Shown: positions 1 through 11,719 of the stretch, in pieces
Layout: every line of letters starts with the position of its first letter
How positions within the stretch are numbered: position 1 is the stretch's first letter
NCBI GenBank assembly: GCA_003255065.1
Contig: QAOA01000112.1
Coordinates: 1,346,522-1,410,521, forward strand
Direction of reading: 5' to 3'
DNA length: 64,000 nt
Source of the DNA: Cercis canadensis
Lineage: Eukaryota; Streptophyta; Magnoliopsida; Fabales; Fabaceae
Notes under the pieces: model-generated
The model's database searches: none
Told to the model about the DNA's origin: nothing
Seen by the model: only the letters and a program-made list of their open reading frames with translations
Translations under genes and position numbers: made by a program

Positions 1-80
1 CAAAATCGTAAAACTATTAACCAGGCATACTCTAAGATTACAATAATCTATCTATTTTCCCTAAGCTGTATAAGTTTCAC

Positions 81-132
81 CTTACTTTGGTTTTTTTTTT
101 TTTTTTTTTTTTTTNTTTTTTTTGAGAGGGGG
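81..132. repeat. poly-T tract with single-N contig junction
   Basis: About 30 T residues, with a single N at 115 inside the run, lie in the CRK intron or flank. The N most likely marks a contig join across a homopolymer, so the tract length is unreliable. Confidence 0.7.
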
Positions 133-256
133 GTGTCTAGGATAGAAAGGAGGAGGTCCAGTTTTAGGGACAAAAGATAAATCAATATCTGATCTACTTG
201 AGCAATCTCTTAAAGATGCAGGAAAGGGAAATTCCAAAACTCAGAATATACTTCAC

Positions 257-2313
257 CTCAGGTTTAAGATCACGATGCACAACACCCTGTAGATGGCAAA
301 ATGCAACAATATTCAGTATCTGTGTCAGGACAGCCTTTGCATCATCTTCTGTGTATTTCCCACCTCTGCAAGAGGAAACAGATATCTTATAAATATCGAA
401 GACAATATTTTATCCTCCATTTTCTATTCCCCTCCTTCCACCATCAGCATTCAATTCAGACACAATCAAAAGAACGTAAATTTATTTCCTCTAAAATAAG
501 TACCTTGATAGTATTCTGTCCAAAAGCTCCCCTCCTTCACACAACCTGAAATAAGTATGAGTTTACAGAAAACTGTTATAAATTCATTACAAGTGAACAG
601 TCTTCCTGCTTAATCATCAAACCAAGTTTTTTTTACTATATAGACATTATCAAATGGTAAGAAAAGATGAACAATAACACATAACTCAAATAAGTGGGGC
701 AATCAGAGCTTACTCCATTACTATATAGACATTATCATGGTCTTCATATGCATCGTAGAATTGTACTAGATTCTTATGTCCAGTCAAAGCTCTCAATATT
801 TTTACTTCCCTTCTCACATCCTCAATAGCGATGGCAGTGGTCATCTAGAAACAAAACATAGGAACCAAATATCTAATATCATGTAGAACATATAAATTAA
901 CAAAAAAATAATAAAAATCTGGGAGTCATGAATTAACCAAGGGAGTTCAATAACTTGATTTACTTTCATTAAACAAAAACTCCCCAAGTTTGAACAAAAT
1001 GCCGCCTAACACCCCAACTGATATGAAACAAATGAACCAAATTGGGCTATAATAAATTATGACTAGCAGAGAAATCTATTCGAGGTAATGCTTACATCGT
1101 GACTTTAAAAATGGACAATCTAAACTTATCACAATAATTGCCTCTACATTTGCCATGCTCCCTCAGAAGCATTTCAGACAGCACAAGTCTTGGATTTTTC
1201 TGCGATTTTATTTTCCCTTTAGTCTGTGCAGACAACCATAAACTAATGGATGATTCTTCCAAAATTCAATCTTCCTTAACGTCACATTCTATATATTTTT
1301 TTAATATGACAAGAGTAACACATGGCCACCACAGTTGGATCTGTTAAGCCTAACGCATGAAGACCAGTCCATGATATGCAACAAGCCAAAAGAATAACCA
1401 CCCACAGTTCGAATATTCCGGTAATGATGATGGAATCCCGTAACTAACAGCCTCAATGGTGGGTGGCATCCTACAACTTACGTTCCATTACAAAAAAAAT
1501 GAAAAAGGACGATTTTGATGACAGGAAAGGTATCAGTAACCAATAATGTTATGTTTCTCTATGATGCGAAGATCTAAATTACGCAATGTTTCAGTGAATA
1601 ATTCCCTTGGGGCAGGGGAGGGAAAGCGTTAATTACCCTTTATTCAGAAAACCAATCATCATTTCGAATAGTAATAGGTTCAAATAAAGATGAACATTAT
1701 GCATGTTGCTGCAAACCTTTGCTTTTGGGATGACTTTGACAGCCACTTGTTGCCCCTTGAGCTCACCCTTCTTAAACTTGGCAGCGCAAGTGTATCCGAA
1801 GTGCCCTCTCCCGACCTCATCTCCAAGCTCATATTTATTCCCGAAATGCTTGGAGAAGCCAAAACTCTTATCCAGCCCAGTAACCACCTCTGCTTCACTC
1901 CCTTCCGGTATCGTCGCCTCATTAGGCTTCACTGAACCATGCCGCCTGGCCAGCACAGCTCTTATGTGCTTCGCTGGCGATGGTGGCGGGAACGGCCGCT
2001 TGAAAAACCGCTTCGGCGTGGAGTTCGAGCTAACATTTGCCGGAGATCTTGCCGGAGACTTCTTCGAGAACAAATAGTGCGCCGGACTTGGACTGTAAAA
2101 CGGAAAGAAGGGCGATTTTTTACCATTCTCGGTGTCGTTCTTCTCCTTGGTTCGCTCATTGCTAGGGTTTTCTCCATTGACAGAGCTTGAAGTGTCATTA
2201 ACTGGAAGAGAGTTAGCTTCCGCAGGTATGTGGTTGTTCCTGGGGGAGTGAGTATCGGATTTGGGGGATGAAAGTGTGAGGTTTGCAGAGGGTTTTGAAG
2301 TGCAGAGACCCAT
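257..2313 (-). CDS. CRK5-like: CDPK-related protein kinase (CRK), 5' part, cut by the left window edge
   Basis: Ser/Thr kinase of the plant CDPK-related (CRK) family, membrane-anchored by N-terminal acylation. Four coding exons are visible: 1717-2313, 714-844, 504-545 and 257-365, all with GT-AG borders and matching phases (879 nt, 293 codons). The start is the ATG at 2313. It begins MGLCTSKPS, a Gly2 myristoylation plus Cys palmitoylation signal; the upstream open frame has no ATG. After a Pro/Ser-rich linker (residues about 10-140) come the Gly loop GRGHFG, the ATP-binding Lys in [10 protein letters not shown], the segment [20 protein letters not shown], a hinge ending [15 protein letters not shown], and the catalytic-loop start HRDLKPE. 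The activation segment, C-lobe and degenerate EF-hands lie off the left edge. The Arabidopsis homologue CRK5 acts on auxin transporters (family knowledge). Exon 1 is separated from exon 2 by an 872-bp intron. Confidence 0.93.
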
Positions 2314-2980
2314 TGGGATTGGGTTCTCCCCCAAACACAAGAGTGTGGAGATTCTAATTCCAGCTCAAAGCATTATATACTCATACTGAATTGAACATTG
2401 ATGAGTTTAAAAAAAACGAACTTTCAACCAGATTTGAAATCCTGGGGCTTCTTCCTATGGCATACAAATCTGGGTTTTGTGGGAATTAAGGCTCGTTTCT
2501 TGATCATGTGGAGTGTTTAAGAATGGTGGGGAAGAAAGAGAGAAGGGATCCATAGAAAGTGATAAAAAGGAAACGACGAGAGGTTCGCTTTTTGTTACAC
2601 AGAACAACTAAATTAATTTGTTGATTAATAAAAAAAAATTAAAACTTTGTGTTTAATGATGTGGGTTTTGGTTGTAAGAAAGGGAAGGTGTGGGCCAGGC
2701 GGTGGTCCATTATGTACAGTTCAATTTCCACGTGGAGAGCATCAACTGGGCTTTTTTAGTTGGAATTAAAATTTAGTGTCAGTGTTTTAGGATCAATTAC
2801 AATGGTTGTTATCCTAAATCAGTGCGTCGTAAAACTAAAAATAAAGACTTCAGTTTCTTAATCTTAATTATTAATTAACGCAGGTTAGAACTTAGACGTG
2901 GTGAAGGTTTTTTACTGGACGAAGAAGGGAAATTTCTCTCTCTTGGTTGTTTCGTGCTTTATCCATTCAAAACAAAAATT

Positions 2981-3043
2981 ATTTTTTTGAAAAAGAAACC
3001 CTTAATATNAAAAATATTTTTTTGAAAAAGAAACCCTTAATAT
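2981..3043. repeat. 28-bp direct copies around a single N (contig-end overlap)
   Basis: Positions 2981-3008 and 3016-3043 are identical (ending gaaaaagaaacccttaatat) and flank the N at 3009. This is the pattern of two overlapping contig ends that were placed side by side and not merged. Confidence 0.75.
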
Positions 3044-3489
3044 TTTTTTCATTTTTCTAATGAAGAAGGCCTTGATAATCCGCTAATAAAGCGCACCCGG
3101 GAAATGTGGCTACAAAACATTTATAAAAGTCAAAGCACCGCCGTTTATTTCCTTGCTTGTTGGGCAAGCTGTCACAAAAAACCAAATTTCTTATACTTAA
3201 GTAACATAAAACTATTTTTTATATGAAAGTCATATAATACTATTATTCTTATTACAATGCTACAAAATTTAGAAAGAAATCTTATAAAAAAATTAGAAAA
3301 GAAAACATTTTTATTTAAAAATAATCTACATACAATAGATTAATAAATCATATAATTTGTTGACCAAGTTTACTATACTATTTTTTAAAATGAATATTGA
3401 TGCACATTAACATTATTCACTGGTTTGACAATTCAACACAACTATATGCAACTTTCATTAGACTGAATCAGTTTGTAGTACATCAACAA

Positions 3490-3610
3490 GAAATATTGTT
3501 TCTTAACACATTATTTACGAAATTTGCTACACAATGAGCAACCTCATTAGCCCTTCTAAAAACATGCTTAAATTTATACACAATTATATCATTATAGAGC
3601 ACGTGATAAT
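3490..3610 (-). pseudogene. degenerate RNase H-like (RVT_3) fragment of a retroelement
   Basis: On the minus strand, positions 3577 down to about 3520 translate as FKHVFRRANEVAHCVANF. This matches the C-terminal signature of plant RNase H-like domains found in non-LTR retroelements and their derived genes (hydrophobic-Val-x-Arg-x-Ala-Asn-x-Val-Ala-His-x-x-Ala-x-x). The frame stays open a little either side and then meets stops, and no reverse transcriptase or other domain is seen nearby. The fragment is an old, broken relic. The call rests on one motif, so it is moderate. Confidence 0.45.
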
Positions 3611-5469
3611 AAGATTCTAAGGTTTCTTAAAAATGTGTCCCTTGTGAACATTGATATATGTTCCATAGTATATGTGATTATAAGGTTTCTTAAAAATGTG
3701 TCCTTTTCATTATGTTTGGATAAAACTAAATTATAATGCTAATTGTCAAACTTGTCAATAACCTAACCCAACTTAAGAAGAAAATAAGAGGCAAAACAGG
3801 AGATAATATAAAAAAATTTACAAGAGATAAGTATACATATTTCTTTTTAGTTTTAGGTGCAACATATTTTAATCTAAATTGATATTTGCTGTTCTCAACT
3901 ATTTTAATGTTCACATTAAATATAAATAGAAACTAATGATCTATACTTCTCCTGGAACATAAAAACTAAAATCTTTAATCAAATTGCTTGCCCTTTCCGC
4001 TCATGATATATATGTATGCTTTAATTTCCGGTTTTTAAATAAACTACTTAATAGAAAAACTCTTTAATAACTCATTCATTCATTTGGGGATATATACAAG
4101 TAGCTCATTTGTCATTTATAGATTTTATCCTTTCTGTTTATAGTGTGGTTTAAGTTTAATATTTTTAAATTGAAATACTTAATTAATACTCAAGTATAGA
4201 GATTTGTTATTGAAGACAATTCATCAATTCTCTGACTTTAATCTGTGAATGGGGTTTAGGACTCTTAATTAATTTGGATTTTAAGTTTAATGTATTGGGT
4301 CAACCATCATATTTTCTCTAACATTATGTTTTAATGCATATACGATAGTAGAATAGTATTTTATTTTGGTTTTATTGTTAACACATGTGAAATAAATTTG
4401 GGAGCATCCAAATATGAGTGGTCACGTGATGTGGAACCTTTCAGTTACAGTTAGGTGTTTTGAATAATGAATAGGACTTGATATTGTGGAATGGCTGTAT
4501 TATAATGTCAGGGTTAGGGTCGGTGCCCCAATTTTGCTTTTGATGAAATCTAAAGCCCCATTTCTTCGGCCTTTTCTCTTTTTTCCTCTCCTCCGCTTAT
4601 TTGTTATTTCTTTTATCAAAACATAAAATATTTACATTATAATTTTGTATTTTCCTTTGCTAATGTGGTAATTTTTTAAATTTAATAATGTATTTAACTA
4701 ACAATAAATTTAAATTAAATATATTTTATTTGATGAGTAAGGTTAAGTAGAAAAATAGCCCCAAAAAAAATAGTTATTAAGCAAATCATAGAAAACCAAA
4801 AAAAGGGGAATTATATGTTGGTGCATGTGGGCTAGCTAGTGAAAATATTGTCTAGACTTTATAGTTATAGAACCAAACTTGAAGATAGATTCCTAGTCAT
4901 ATATATAAGACACAAATAAGCTTACTGAAAATAATAATAACACCAAGAGCAATAGCAATAAGAATATAAAAGTGCTTTGGTCTATGATGGAACTTGCACC
5001 TTGAGTTTTCTACCCTTTTCTTTTCGTCTGAGCCTGAGATTCTATATTAGGATATCAATCATTCTTTTCATATAAATGGCAAACAGAAGAATTCCTTCGC
5101 ACTACGTACCGCTTTCCAATTTCCAATTTCAAGATGTAACAATAAAATAAAAGAAAAAACAGAAGAAGGGATTTAGTGGATTAGTGCTTTTGTTTGATTT
5201 GGTCTCTCATATCTGATTCTGAGCATCTTCATTTTATTATTGTCATTGTGTCTTCTCTTCTCTTCTCTCCCATCTGTGTCTGTTTCGAAACTTCATCACA
5301 AGACCAAAACCAGATTCATTGTCTAATTGTCTTGCCGCCCACTCAACACGCCATTACCATAATTGAGCTCCCCACGTAAATGTGCCACTGCAATTTTATT
5401 CATCTACCTCTTAATTACAAGAAGCATCAAAGCAGCGCACATTATTTGAAATTCGGACCCTTATGGTCC

Positions 5470-5525
5470 AGCATGCTAGTTTTTTTTTTTTTTTTTTTTN
5501 CATGCTAGCTTTTTTTTTTTTTTCT
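5470..5525. repeat. single-N join between poly-T runs with repeated catgctag
   Basis: The word catgctag followed by a T run occurs on both sides of the N at 5500. This is consistent with an unresolved overlap of contig ends at a homopolymer. Confidence 0.6.
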
Positions 5526-5655
5526 TCACTCTCTCCCTCCCTATGTTTTCGAGTTAGATTTGGATTCTTTATAGTAAAAACTGTATTTTAAATAGCAATC
5601 AAAGTGTTATTGAATAATTATCTACTAGTTATAATTTGTAACTCAAAACTTTGAG

Positions 5656-5714
5656 TTTTTTATTCTTTTTAATTTAAAAAATTANTTTTTTATTCTTTTT
5701 AATCTAAAAAATTA
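5656..5714. repeat. 29-bp direct copies around a single N
   Basis: Positions 5656-5684 and 5686-5714 differ at one base (aattt against aatct) and flank the N at 5685. This is a probable unmerged contig overlap, with the mismatch either allelic or an error. Confidence 0.7.
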
Positions 5715-7653
5715 GAAATAATAAATATTACAAGAAATAGCTACAACTCGACTTAAAGCTGGCAGGATTTGGACAAGTTAATAAAGTGGTCTTCTTTTGT
5801 TTTTGTTTCTTTTATTGCTACAAAGTTTATAACGTAGTCATATTAAAAACCTAGAACTTATATATCCCTGGTAAGGCAGTGATTATCATATTTAATTGCT
5901 AATTTTGTGTCCATTATGATTATGTTATTTACTGCACTTGATTTCTAGTTTTGACTTGTGTTTTATAATAATGATGATGATGATGATGGTGGTGATATGA
6001 CTTTCTGAAAGACTTTGTCATATGGTGTTTGGCGCCAAAGGTGAGGAGGCAAATACACTATCGCTTTTGCACTGCTCACACCAACAAGTATCCTGTCCAA
6101 TATTTGATTAAATTATACAAGTGTCATATTAATATTATACTAGCAGTTTTTTTTTAAAAAAAAATTATTAATTTATATATATCACGATGAGATGAGATGT
6201 ATGAAAAACAATTCAATTGAAAATGATTTATCATGACATTTTTGTTTGCTTAAATTAATGGGAAAAAGAATCATTCTAGAACACAACATCTTGCCGGTTT
6301 TCTTGTGAGCTACAAAAGCAATCAAAAATGTCGAAAATAGCTTCTCTTCGTCCTTAAACAATTTTACAAATTGGTAAAGTCATAACTGAAATAATATTAT
6401 TCTAGGTGCAACTCTAGATACAATGCATTTTTTGTCGAAGAATAAACTCCAGCTATTCAACATGGGTTAGTTTGTAGAATCTGATTATGACCCTGCTTCT
6501 GTTCTATATATATAATGAGTGAAACTCAAAATTTTGAAATTTTATTCATAGGGGTTGACCTCTTAACTACAATGATGGATATAATAAAGATGTTGTTGTA
6601 ATCATGTTACTAGAACATCCAACACACACAGAAATCTTTAACGGAAGTCAAAACTCAAAAGGGAAGCCTGAAGGGAAAGTGAGGTGGAGACTGGAGAGTA
6701 AGAAAGGCTGAACATCAACAACAAGACAAATGGTCGTTCACGCATTGATGGCTACCTAAGGATTTTATACCAGATAGCCCCACTACTGACGCGCATGCTT
6801 ACCATTCACACCGATTAAGAAAGAAAAAGGTTATTTGCAACCACCCTCAAGCACCATTGCTCTCTCTCTCTCCTCACTTTCATGACGTTCTACACTAGAC
6901 AAAGGAAGACAAAATATATCTTTGTATTGTTCAATAGAGAAGGAAGAGGAAAGCCAAGATATAATAATCCTTGCTCAGTTTGCTTCCGGTTTTTCAGTTT
7001 CTTGCTACGATAAATCAGCAGCAGAAATGGAAATGCACATTACAAATACAAATTACAATAGCATACTTTTGGACCCCTTAGTTTTTTAGGCCTGGGTTTG
7101 CAAAAACTATAACAATTTGGACATGTTTAACTAGACATCGACAAGTAATTTGCTTTTCATGGTTTAAAGAGTAACTTTGTCTAATTGATTTATTTCCAAA
7201 ATTTAGACTGTGAAAGCAGCTGTTAAATAGCCACCCCCTTCAACTAAATGACGTTTTCTTAGATAACATAGAATCGTTTGGATAAAAATTAAAAGAAGAA
7301 GAAGAAGATAACATAGAACGCTCACAATCACATGGATCACTTCATTAGACGGTGGAACCAAAAATGAAGTTTTCATTAGAGATGGATGAATCACAACTCT
7401 AGCATTAACAGTTTGGTTATTCCTGACATGGCAATGATACAACTGCGTGTTAGGGTACAATATATAAAGAACTTCATGTGATGGCGGCCAAAATTATATT
7501 TAGCACCAATGCCCTCAATAATACCAATGTACTTCATATAAGAATTCAGCTAGCCAACATTTATTAGATCCTTTCTTCTTTTTCCTCCATCAACCTTTGT
7601 TATTTAATTTTGGACCAATATTGCTTGAATAAATAAGTCAAGCACAACATAGC

Positions 7654-10424
7654 CTAACCAGAGTTTCTATCACCCCCAAAACCAGACTGCAGAAATCCTG
7701 TTTGCTTTAGATGGCTAACATCACCCCACGCTTTTAAGGTCCATTTGTCCCCATCATACAAGTGAAAAATGTTGACCGATGTATTGAGTACCTTCCCACT
7801 AGACTTTCCATTTGGGCAGGCCCTCTTGTATAGTGATCTGATGACACCTCCATGAGTGACTACTACTACTCGTTTCCCTGCAACGGATACAGGTAAAATA
7901 AACATAATTTAGCAGCAAGTGGAGAAATTTTAAGGATTCAATATCCATTAGCATCAATGACTACCACTACCCCAAGCTAAGTAACTGCAAAGTCATGTCA
8001 TTTTGCCCTGGCAAATAAGGGGGTTACATGAAGTTCTCAGACAAACCACAAAGATCTCATCCAAACTAATAATGAAATAAGCACAACATAATTTCCATGA
8101 TAGGTCCTGGCGGTAAGATCCTAACTGGTAGCCTACCTTTATGCTTTTTGCCAATTCTCTGCAATGCAGATGTGCAGCGATCATAAAGTTGAACAAGACT
8201 TTCTCCGCCACCCTGCATACATGGGTAAATATATTGATACCATATATATGCATTAATTCAAGGCATCATCACAACAGTCATGTATTCACAAAGCATAACA
8301 CAAACAAAACAATATTAATACTGGAATTGAACAATACATCAGGTAGTAGAAAATGTTTACTCACTGGCACTGTTTCCATAGTAAGCAACAAGCTATTATT
8401 AATTTTATTATTTAGATCTCATTTCTCAAAAGTAAAAAATTACATGAGAAGTACAACAATTTCAATCTATAATCCTTAATCGAGATCAAACACAATTTTG
8501 AGATAACAGTAAGACCATTTGCCAAAGTTAATAAACTACATACAGCAGATAATGCAAGTAGAATATGGATTAGTTAGAAGTTTTGGCATCAATTGTCAAG
8601 CAGACAGTTATTGGTTGGTATACATCATTACAAAGAACTTGGCTGTTATAATACTTACGGGGATTTCTTGATTTGAATTGTGAGATAGAAAGGCTTGGTG
8701 TGCTTTGGGATTAATTTTTGCTGCTTCACGATATACAAGGCCTTGAAGATCCCCGAGGTGTCTTTCCCGTAGTTCAGGATCCTTGACAACCTGAAGTTTC
8801 AATCAAAGGTAAATCTTCTCAGGGAAGATAGAGTAAGTGCTAGATCACTCATGAAAAATTCAAATTCAACAATTTATGGCCTTGCATCAAGAAGGCAGAA
8901 GAGGAAGGTCAAGTCTCAGAAGAGATATGCCTATAATTTTCCAAAAGATGTAGCCCTAAATATGGCATTACAGTAAACAATTTTGATGATACTTAAGAAA
9001 AAGTTGATTATGATAAAATATCAAGACTTGTGGGAATATAAATAAGCCAAAAGAACCAAGTGATTTCAAGGGCTGAACACAGGTTAGATTGGAAATAAAG
9101 AATGAGTAATCATCTCATCACGTAGGAATCAATAAAAATGCAACATCAAGAATGTTGACTCCGAGTTCAAACCTCAAGCCCTCCACATCTGGTTGCAATA
9201 ATCTGTGCTGTTTCAAAAGCTCGTTGCAAGTCAGAAGAGTATACGACAGAGACCTTGGGTTCCTTAGATAGTCTGTCAGCCACCTCCATATAAAAGAATT
9301 TACAGGAATTAGTGTCATGAAAAATAAGCCAAGAAAGACTTAAAGCTCCAGTTTTGGTTTGCAAACAAATATGAGCTATGCAATTAACACAACTTACTGC
9401 AGCAGCTTGCTCTCTTCCAGCTTCATTTAATTCAACATCCAGATGTCCCTGTTTATATATATAAGTATTCACGAACGTTGAATGTAATCAAAGTGAGACA
9501 AACTCAAATTGCACCATAACTATACGAAAGAGTGGACAAGATAAACATTATTAGATGCAAAATACACAGGCGGTAGATGTTACTGAGCAAAGACAAGGAG
9601 AATTGGTTAGGAAGCATCCTCACATAATTATGCATGAAAAGTATTAATAAGAATATTATGAATCTCTTAATCATGCAGAGCTAGGGCAAAGAGAGAAAGA
9701 ATGGTATATGTTATTAAATTATACTTAGAAATCACCTTTTTGTCACCATATATCATATAAACCATACAGAACTCAGCGTACGAGTTGCACTTTTGAAAAA
9801 GCACACTTTCACTTATAAAGACAGTCTTGGATTAAGCTAAGCATTTTGATTAGAAGATTAGAATACATGTAATCTAATTGCAGAACTGACTGAACCTACA
9901 ATTGGATTTGCTGTAATTCTTTTATCTTCAACAAATGCAAAGTCAACAATTTCGTTCTTGTGTTTAGGTCAATCATGTCAAATTGGACATGTTGAGATGA
10001 GAAAAGTACCTGAATTCTCCCATCAGCATTCCAAGCCGTTTCACCATGACGTACAACAACTATCTCAGCATAATTTGGATGGGAAGAGCTATAGCCAACA
10101 TCACCATACGAATTAGCTTGAGATTTGAAAAATGGAAGAAAAGCAAAATTTCACCTTCAACTTAAGTTAAAAACAGTAATTACAATTCATTGTGGACCAA
10201 AGCCAAGAAAACTTTCAATCATCACGAAACCAAAATTGGAACAAAATATTATCCGAGAGTGATACGATTGGAAAATGTTCATACTAATCGAATCGGATTA
10301 ATGCGAAAAAAAATACTTTTGCTTTATACATACAGATAATCGTATATTCATTACATAAGAAAATTTGAGGAGAGAGAAAGGGGAGGTAGGACCTGGAATG
10401 AGTATTCGCAATGGGAAACTCCAT
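7654..10424 (-). CDS. phosphoglycerate mutase-like protein (histidine phosphatase superfamily)
   Basis: Cytosolic histidine-phosphatase-fold enzyme, closest to Arabidopsis phosphoglycerate mutase-like protein 4; its true substrate is not established. Seven coding exons: 10393-10424, 10010-10088, 9398-9448, 9173-9283, 8659-8790, 8137-8212, 7654-7877 (705 nt, 234 aa, close to the usual ~230). Exon 1 is only 32 nt (MEFPIANTHS) and was found because the frame upstream of 10088 has no ATG before a stop. The donor at 10392 and acceptor at 10089 join it in phase. Visible motifs are the catalytic RHG in VVVRHGETAWN (about residues 20-30), GHLDVELNEAGREQA, VVYSSDLQRAFETA, the acidic-residue motif ELRERHLGDLQG, and the second catalytic His in VVVVTHGGV. 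The protein ends GFGGDRNSG. The neighbouring CRK gene is also its neighbour in Arabidopsis, as I recall. Confidence 0.93.
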
Positions 10425-10780
10425 GTTTCTGAGTGCGTGAGGCTGAGCTGAGTGAGAAGCTACAGTTAAGGTACGGGCTAGGCGTATGCGTATAGCACCA
10501 AAAAATCTCAAGCATGAACGAGAAGAATAAAGAGGCAGTGACGGAGCAGAACAAGGATCAATATGTTCTGACTCTGACCCGCCCAGGAGCCCAAGGTGCT
10601 CATGGTCATAGGCATATATCCTGTGTTTCGTTTCAACTTTCTATAGTATAGCCCCTCAAAGTGGGTCCATCTATTTTCTTTATGTATCACTAAAATCTAA
10701 CAAGTATTTAAATATAAAACTCAATAATTCATAATAAATTTTTTATTCTATTGAAAATCATGATAAATTATTAATATTAA

Positions 10781-10903
10781 AAATTGAGAGTTTGTCACTA
10801 AATGTAATTTAGTGGTGAGGAGATTAGGTAGTACATAAGACATTATGGGTTTGAATCTCTTTGTCATTATATACCAAAAAAAAAAAAAAGAAATTGAGAG
10901 TTT
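10781..10903 (+). mobile_element. short tRNA-derived SINE with 13-bp target-site duplication
   Basis: A 97-bp unit at 10794-10890 lies between two perfect copies of aaattgagagttt (10781-10793 and 10891-10903). Inside are a box-A-like stretch (taatttagtggtgagg), a box-B-like stretch (gggtttgaatct), and a 3' A-rich tail (about 13 A, then aag). Pol III promoter boxes, a poly-A tail and a long direct target duplication together define a retroposed SINE. The perfect duplication argues for fairly recent insertion. The unit is shorter than most plant SINEs and may be 5'-truncated or a small family. Confidence 0.72.
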
Positions 10904-10992
10904 TTCAGATTTAAATTTTAAACAATTACCGAGAAGTTAAAAGGATGAATTGGGTTCACAAAACTCAATTTTGTACATATTTAATATTTCCC

Positions 10993-11112
10993 CTTCCTTT
11001 TATTTATTTATTTATTATTTTATACTTTTGCTTGTATCGATCATATGGTTNCTTCCTTTTTTTATTTTTTATTTATTTTTTTTATACTTTTGCTTGTATC
11101 GATCATATGGTT
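10993..11112. repeat. direct copies of about 60 bp around a single N at 11051
   Basis: The block ending tatacttttgcttgtatcga and then tcatatggtt occurs before (10993-11050) and after (11052-11112) the N. The copies differ in the T/A-rich part. Interpreted as overlapping contig ends that were not collapsed. Confidence 0.75.
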
Positions 11113-11719
11113 ATTTGTTTGTTTTAAATATGACAATTATGTTCCTATAAAAAAAAATGACAATTATGTTAAAAATAAGCACACTTTTTAATTAAGTTAT
11201 CAATGTTCCGAAAAGCCAATATTCCTTATATTAAGTATTAAAAGATAGCAACAATCAACAATATAGTTGAGAATGGATGGAGGCGGGATGAGAGGCATAA
11301 TTCAGATATTGCTGTGATTGAGTTTTATGTTTGAAAAGCGAACATAATTTGATTTTATGATTATTAAAATCATAGCACAGGGAGTATTATGGTTTGACGA
11401 ACATGAAGAAGCGGCAAGATGCCTAATTGTCAATAACAAACAAGTAGGCAGACGTGACGGAAATTTTGCATTTCAAAGAATGGACGCGTTCAATGGAAAC
11501 GCCACCGGTAAGAACAACGCCTCCTAGGAATCTCAAATGAATATACCAATTCCAGTGACAAGCATCTTAGGAATCTCAAATAACAACGCGATTTCAACGG
11601 AGAATTGTCTCCTCGCTGTGACGACATCATGTGAAACAGACAATTTAAATAGAAAGAGGTAGGCAAGAGGCTTGAACAAAAAGTCTTTCTGTAGAAACGA
11701 TATCATTCAAGGGGAGTTC

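Larger units (their letters stand above)
2600..7653. other. 5-kb stretch without a supportable gene
   Basis: AT-rich DNA between the CRK promoter side and the 3' end of the phosphoglycerate-mutase-like gene. Open frames here are short and have no family resemblance. It holds three single-N joins (3009, 5500, 5685), a (GAT)n microsatellite near 5969-5995, and a degenerate RNase H-like relic near 3.5 kb. The part next to 2313 should contain the CRK promoter and 5' leader. I see no RNA gene. Confidence 0.6.

Noticed and set aside
7990..8480. Open frames on both strands within the phosphoglycerate-mutase-like gene
   Set aside because: They overlap true exons and introns and are explained by the seven-exon model.
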